Source: Thermoplasmata archaeon
GTDB lineage: Archaea; Thermoplasmatota; Thermoplasmata; Thermoplasmatales; Thermoplasmataceae
Length of the DNA stretch: 11,635 bases
Direction of reading: 5' to 3'
Assembly (NCBI GenBank): GCA_021797025.1
Contig: JAKAAK010000086.1
Span: 1 to 11,635, forward strand
A program made the translations under genes and the position numbers. A model generated the notes under the pieces. That model had not been told where the DNA came from. It searched no databases and was given only the letters and a program-made list of their open reading frames with translations. This document shows, one piece after another, positions 8,642-11,635 of the stretch (position 1 is the stretch's first letter; each line of letters opens with the position of its first letter).

Positions 8642-10237
8642 TTATTTGATTCTTGAAAACAGGCTTTCTAGGTTTATTTCAACAAAGGCAACTGGATTCT
8701 GTACCCCGAAGTTTGTGAATACATCCGGATTCATTTCACCGATGATCCCAGAATAAATGTCATTAATTATGATCTTGCCTCCCCTACCGTTAATCATTTC
8801 TGGCATTTCTGCCGGGTCTACCCGGAAGTTTTTTCCTGCGGTTCTCGAAATTAAATATTCCATGACAGAATATATATCAGAATATGATGCGCGGGAATTA
8901 TTAAACAGTATGCAGAGATGGCTTTCCTGGATTCCTGATACAATAACATCGCCTATTTCAAATATTTTAACTGGTAGGCTTCTTCTGCGGTTTATACTCA
9001 AAATGTTAAGAAGGCCCGGAAATATTTTATCCCTTACGATTGAATAATCCAAGCTTTTTGGGTTTTCTATACTTACGTTACCGACATATCCTGTATTCCG
9101 GTAAAATTCCCCTGAATTCAGAACAAATGTTTTTACCTCTTGATAGTTAAGAGATATGAGGATTTCACTAATTATTCTATTATAATCGTTATAGATATAG
9201 GGATGGCCCGTGCCTGATGTCACAAGTATCTTCTCTTCAATATTGTCATATCCGTATGCCTTGGCTATATCCTCTATAAGATCAACCGGGCCCATTACAT
9301 CAATTCTGTTCCCAGGAACCTTAACATGATAACCGTTGGATGCAATTTCACATCTGTATCCCATTTTTCTGAGAAGCATAACTGTACTTTCAGGTTCTAT
9401 TCCCATAACTTTTTTAATCTCTCCGTGGGAAAGGTTGATTTCTCTCCAGTCATATTTTTTACCTTTACCTGTTATTTCTGGTATTGAAACTGAATAACCG
9501 ATAAATGTCATCTCATATGCGAATAGATACAATGCATGAAGTACAGCATTGTAGTCAGTACCTGTGATATCGAAGAAAATATTTGATGTGTTCTCTTCTA
9601 TTCTGGATTTAATCCCATTGATAATAGGTGGCATTGAAAGAATATCACCATCGCTATCAAGTATTACCGGAACAGAAGTTTTAGATTTTATTAGATTCCC
9701 ATATTGTTTCCCCTTATCATGATTTACCAGGATCTCTTCAGCAGTACCGTGGAAATTATCATATGTAGTAAATGATATTTCTTTCTTTCTTTTCATGATA
9801 AATTTAAACGGTGGTGTAATTTTATCCATGTCATGTATGCCTATTGCCATTTTTTTCCTGGATTTTCCTGCAGTATCATGTAGCCTTTCCTGATAGTCTA
9901 TAATATGCTTGTAATATTTTCCAAGTGGTTTTCCCTTCGCAATAAAGGACATTGCAAATGGCCTTTCACTCTCCACTGATTTATCTACTTTTAACAGTGA
10001 TTCAATTTTATGGAACACAGGCTTTATCGGATAGTCACCATCATAAAATATTTTCATTGCAGATTTCAGGGCATAAAATGAAAACAGATCTGGCCTGTCC
10101 GGATTGAATTCCAGTTTAATCTCTTCATCCTCTTCTATTGAATACCCTATAATGCCTGCAAAGTCATAGAGTTTTGAAAAATAATTTTTTCCTATATCAT
10201 TAATCAGATTCTGTTTTGTATTACGTATTACGACCAT
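8642..10237 (-). CDS. pheT: Phenylalanyl-tRNA synthetase beta subunit
   Basis: Cytoplasmic beta chain of the alpha2-beta2 PheRS, which charges tRNA-Phe. By family knowledge it carries tRNA binding and the B3/B4 editing module that clears Tyr-tRNA-Phe. At 531 residues it has the short archaeal/eukaryotic architecture without the bacterial N-terminal EMAP and C-terminal anticodon-binding extensions. Landmarks: LEFNPDRPDLFSFYAL (42-57) near the N terminus; the B3/4 module around KKMAIGIHDMDKITPPF (128-144) and TTYDNFHGTAEEIL (157-170); the B5 DNA-binding-like domain from REINLSHGEIKKVMGI (265-280) to VPGNRIDVMGPVDLIEDIAKAYGYDNIEE (307-335); and the pseudo-catalytic core with SIENPKSLDYSIVRDKIFPGLL (389-410) and FEIGDV (426-431). 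No pheS is in the window, and the two subunits are often unlinked in archaea. The ATG has a well-placed TATA box and only a weak AGGT upstream. Confidence 0.95.
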   Translation of the reverse strand: MVVIRNTKQNLINDIGKNYFSKLYDFAGIIGYSIEEDEEIKLEFNPDRPDLFSFYALKSAMKIFYDGDYPIKPVFHKIESLLKVDKSVESERPFAMSFIAKGKPLGKYYKHIIDYQERLHDTAGKSRKKMAIGIHDMDKITPPFKFIMKRKKEISFTTYDNFHGTAEEILVNHDKGKQYGNLIKSKTSVPVILDSDGDILSMPPIINGIKSRIEENTSNIFFDITGTDYNAVLHALYLFAYEMTFIGYSVSIPEITGKGKKYDWREINLSHGEIKKVMGIEPESTVMLLRKMGYRCEIASNGYHVKVPGNRIDVMGPVDLIEDIAKAYGYDNIEEKILVTSGTGHPYIYNDYNRIISEILISLNYQEVKTFVLNSGEFYRNTGYVGNVSIENPKSLDYSIVRDKIFPGLLNILSINRRRSLPVKIFEIGDVIVSGIQESHLCILFNNSRASYSDIYSVMEYLISRTAGKNFRVDPAEMPEMINGRGGKIIINDIYSGIIGEMNPDVFTNFGVQNPVAFVEINLESLFSRIK

Positions 10238-10258
10238 TAAAAACCTATATCCACAATT

Positions 10259-10266
10259 TATTTAAA
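10259..10266 (-). promoter_or_regulatory. TATA box of pheT
   Basis: The minus strand reads TTTAAATA, centred about 25 nt before the pheT ATG, which is the spacing expected for a leaderless archaeal transcript. It sits immediately after the stop codon of the ribbon-helix-helix gene. pheT can therefore be transcribed alone as well as by read-through. Confidence 0.6.
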
Positions 10267-10267
10267 T

Positions 10268-10558
10268 TTAGTTTTTTGTTTTTCCCTTTGCATATTCTCT
10301 TAAAATAAAACGTATAAGATCATTAACAGATATGGCATTCCCATTGTTAACCTCTTCTTCCAGTTCAGCATAAATATTTCTTGGGAGTTTTAAATCAACC
10401 TTGCTGGTAGAATTTACATGATTCTTTGATATGAATTCGTTTATTGCAAGGCGAATAGCCTCGGAAATTGTATTATAATGATTTTTCTCTACAATTTCCT
10501 GAAGCTGGTTAATTAAATCTTCTGAGACCCTGATAGTAATTCTGTACGGTACCGACAT
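10268..10558 (-). CDS. Tandem ribbon-helix-helix DNA-binding protein
   Basis: A 96-residue predicted transcription regulator that appears to contain two ribbon-helix-helix units in one chain. Unit 1 has a strand at 6-12 (RITIRVS), helix A at about 13-25, the turn NHYNTIS and helix B at about 31-44 (ISEAIRLAINEFIS). Unit 2 has a strand at 53-59 (KVDLKLP), helix A at about 60-71 (RNIYAELEEEVN) and helix B at about 77-90 (SVNDLIRFILREYA). Normal family members have one unit and bind DNA as dimers through a two-stranded ribbon. Two units in one polypeptide could form an intramolecular pseudo-dimer, as described for TraY of plasmid F. Alternating residues exposed on the two strands (R6, T8, R10 and K53, D55, K57) would contact DNA. 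It is divergent from truA across 108 bp and sits 30 bp upstream of pheT. The target is unknown: autoregulation, truA and pheT are all plausible. Confidence 0.85.
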   Translation of the reverse strand: MSVPYRITIRVSEDLINQLQEIVEKNHYNTISEAIRLAINEFISKNHVNSTSKVDLKLPRNIYAELEEEVNNGNAISVNDLIRFILREYAKGKTKN

Positions 10559-10582
10559 TTCAATAGATTAAATTAACAGCCG

Positions 10583-10596
10583 ATATAAAGTTTTGC
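10583..10596 (-). promoter_or_regulatory. BRE/TATA promoter of the ribbon-helix-helix gene
   Basis: The minus strand reads GCAAAACTTTATAT, a near-consensus archaeal BRE plus TATA box. The TATA part (10583-10589) is centred about 28 nt before the ATG at 10558. This predicts a leaderless or almost leaderless mRNA, and no ribosome binding site precedes the ATG. Confidence 0.65.
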
Positions 10597-10610
10597 CATG
10601 TTACCCCAGT

Positions 10611-10624
10611 ATTCATTGATGAAT
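10611..10624. promoter_or_regulatory. Perfect 14-bp palindrome, candidate operator
   Basis: ATTCAT-TG-ATGAAT is a perfect 6-2-6 inverted repeat in the divergent gap. It ends three bases before the putative TATA box of truA and lies about 15 bp outside the regulator's BRE. A second, overlapping 8-bp palindrome (AATGCATT, 10622-10629) runs into the truA TATA box. The position suits a binding site for the adjacent ribbon-helix-helix protein, but there is no direct evidence that it is bound. Confidence 0.4.
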
Positions 10625-10627
10625 GCA

Positions 10628-10635
10628 TTTATTTA
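10628..10635 (+). promoter_or_regulatory. Putative TATA box of truA
   Basis: TTTATTTA centred about 35 nt before the truA ATG predicts a short leader of about 10 nt. That leader would start at or near the GGGGATGA motif. It is less consensus than the opposing promoter. Confidence 0.45.
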
Positions 10636-10655
10636 ATGGAATTAGGATTACTACA

Positions 10656-10663
10656 GGGGATGA
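10656..10663 (+). promoter_or_regulatory. Ribosome binding site of truA
   Basis: GGGGATGA ends three bases before the ATG at 10667 and partly matches the archaeal GGAGGTGA consensus. It decides the start. The upstream ATG at 10660 inside this motif is out of frame and stops after seven codons. Confidence 0.5.
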
Positions 10664-10666
10664 ATA

Positions 10667-11407
10667 ATGTATTATTTCATTAAATACGGTTATGATGGTA
10701 CCAAATTCAGTGGATTCCAGAGAGGAAATGGCAGGAATAGCGTGGAAGATTCCATTATAAGCATATTATCCAGATATGAGATATGTCAAAATATTGAAAG
10801 TGCAGCAAGAACAGATAGAAACGTTTCCGCTAATGGAAATGTCTTTCTTATCAATACTGAGAGAAATATCATAGATATAATGGGGATCCTGAATGCGGAG
10901 TTAGAAGATATGTTTTTCCTTTCATATGCTATACTTGAAAATTATATGAATCCCAGGCATAATTCAATGAAAATGTATTCATATATACTTACAGAACGGC
11001 GTGATATGGAAGATTTGATGAACAGACTCTACGAATTTAAAGGAACACATGATTTCAGAAATTTTTGTAAACTTGATACACGGAATACAGTGAGAACCAT
11101 AGACAATATTTCATATTCAGAAGTAGATAAATTTAGCGTAATAAATTTCTATGGTAAAAGTTTCATATGGCATCAACTGAGAAGTATTATGGCTTTCGTA
11201 CTTTCAGGTAATACAGACCCATTTTCCCTGAAAAAGAAGTATTCGTACATGGCACCTCCTGAGCCACTGATTCTCAGGAATATTATGTATGATGGGATAG
11301 CTTTTACAGAATTCAACTATATAAAACATAAGAGATATATGCAAAGAACATCAGACCTGATAAAGATCAGGTATATGCTCTATGAAATTTTTAACGGTAA
11401 TATTTGA
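10667..11407 (+). CDS. truA: tRNA pseudouridine synthase TruA
   Basis: A 246-residue cytoplasmic RNA-modifying enzyme. In this family it converts uridines at positions 38-40 of the tRNA anticodon stem-loop to pseudouridine. The catalytic aspartate is D50 in SAARTDRNVSA (45-55), matching the family signature G-R-T-D-x-x-V. Other family landmarks are the N-terminal strand and loop YGYDGTKFSGFQ (7-18), the Tyr-containing YSYIL (104-108), GTHDFRNFCK (126-135) and the C-terminal helix FIWHQLRSIMAFVLSGN (166-182). The length is typical of compact archaeal TruA. It is alone on its strand after the divergent ribbon-helix-helix gene and is followed by an AlaX-like gene, so its neighbours point to tRNA maturation and quality. 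Asp50 and the flanking Arg48 and Thr49 are intact, so it should be active. Confidence 0.95.
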   Translation: MYYFIKYGYDGTKFSGFQRGNGRNSVEDSIISILSRYEICQNIESAARTDRNVSANGNVFLINTERNIIDIMGILNAELEDMFFLSYAILENYMNPRHNSMKMYSYILTERRDMEDLMNRLYEFKGTHDFRNFCKLDTRNTVRTIDNISYSEVDKFSVINFYGKSFIWHQLRSIMAFVLSGNTDPFSLKKKYSYMAPPEPLILRNIMYDGIAFTEFNYIKHKRYMQRTSDLIKIRYMLYEIFNGNI

Positions 11408-11471
11408 CTCAGGTATTATGATATACTTCTATAATATTGACAATAATTTCATGCATTTATATGAACTACCT

Positions 11472-11510
11472 ATGCACAGTTCCAGTGTTGTGTGGCCCTA
11501 AACTGTACAT
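11472..11510 (+). repeat. Inverted repeat in the truA-alaX gap
   Basis: ATGCACAGTT (11472-11481) pairs with AACTGTACAT (11501-11510) with one mismatch in ten, around a 19-base loop that is richer in G and C than its surroundings. It lies 65 bp past the truA stop and 15 bp before the TATA box of the next gene. No U-run follows directly, so a simple terminator is unlikely. The remainder of the 148-bp gap (11408-11555) shows only AT-rich sequence, a weak TTCAT/ATGAA pair (11448-11465) and the promoter listed next. Confidence 0.5.
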
Positions 11511-11525
11511 TAGAAATAAAATAAA

Positions 11526-11533
11526 ATTATATA
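11526..11533 (+). promoter_or_regulatory. TATA box of the alaX-like gene
   Basis: ATTATATA, preceded by an A-rich stretch, is centred about 26 nt before the ATG at 11556. This is the spacing for leaderless transcription. No purine-rich ribosome binding site precedes the ATG, which follows CTTACCTCTATA. Confidence 0.6.
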
Positions 11534-11555
11534 GAAATAAGTTCTTACCTCTATA

Positions 11556-11635
11556 ATGATAACAGAAGAGATATTCTTGAAGGATTCATACTTAAAAGAA
11601 TGCGATGGTAAAGTCTTAATGTGCGAATTTACAGA
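11556..11635 (+). CDS. AlaX-like alanyl-tRNA editing protein, N-terminal part
   Basis: Only 26 codons are visible before the right edge: MITEEIFLKDSYLKECDGKV then LMCEFT. The pattern (E/K)-x-(I/L)-(F/Y)-L-(K/R)-D-(S/A)-Y-L-(K/R)-E followed by a hydrophobic strand matches the start of AlaX proteins. These free-standing homologues of the alanyl-tRNA synthetase editing domain hydrolyse Ser-tRNA-Ala or Gly-tRNA-Ala in trans. The HxxxH and C-x-x-x-H zinc ligands that would confirm it lie beyond the window. The start is supported by the correctly spaced TATA box. A C-terminal AlaRS-like extension cannot be excluded because the length is unknown. Confidence 0.7.
   Translation, partial: MITEEIFLKDSYLKECDGKVLMCEFT

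Noticed and set aside
7927..9047. Plus-strand frames opposite the permease and pheT
   Set aside because: They are shadows of two well-supported minus-strand genes with clear family motifs.
10548..10553. GGTACC and similar six-base palindromes, including CCATGG at 8606-8611
   Set aside because: They sit inside coding sequence and are short enough to occur by chance.
11401..11465. A terminator hairpin after truA
   Set aside because: The TTCAT/ATGAA pair is only five bases with an eight-base loop, and no T-run follows, so I could not support a terminator.
1..11635. CRISPR array, tRNA, rRNA or complete insertion sequence
   Set aside because: No regularly spaced repeats, cloverleaf-like segments, conserved rRNA stretches or transposase frame with terminal repeats were seen on either strand.

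Overview
The window looks like chromosomal DNA of an AT-rich archaeon, most likely of the order Thermoplasmatales (Ferroplasma/Cuniculiplasma-like). This rests on four things: an archaeal-type PheRS beta subunit and archaeal TruA, an archaeal STT3/AglB oligosaccharyltransferase, TATA boxes centred about 25-28 nt upstream of start codons that mostly lack Shine-Dalgarno sequences (leaderless genes), and low GC content. The genus is inference.

Layout from left to right. Bases 2-163 hold the last 53 codons of an unrecognised plus-strand gene. It converges, with a 21-bp gap, on a long minus-strand block. Read in its own direction from the right, that block is: a small tandem ribbon-helix-helix regulator (10558-10268), pheT (10237-8642), an APC-type permease (8618-7263), a giant aglB of 2066 codons (7221-1021) and a 276-codon membrane-anchored, sequon-rich surface protein (1015-185). 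The regulator is divergent from truA (10667-11407, plus). TruA is followed by a 148-bp gap with an inverted repeat and a leaderless promoter, then by the first 26 codons of an AlaX-like alanyl-tRNA editing protein cut by the right edge.

Two themes emerge. The right side is a translation-fidelity neighbourhood: Phe charging, tRNA pseudouridylation and Ala-tRNA editing, with a DNA-binding regulator between. The left side is a cell-surface glycosylation unit. Here the oligosaccharyltransferase carries, after its normal catalytic part (about 880 residues), a further extracellular stalk of about 1150 residues. The stalk consists of small beta-sandwich repeats with about 74 N-x-S/T sequons and ends in its own membrane anchor. 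A second anchored sequon-rich protein is encoded 5 bp downstream behind a good ribosome binding site. The enzyme therefore appears fused to, and co-expressed with, abundant substrate for itself. This is the most unusual object in the window.

No tRNA, rRNA, CRISPR array or insertion sequence was recognised.
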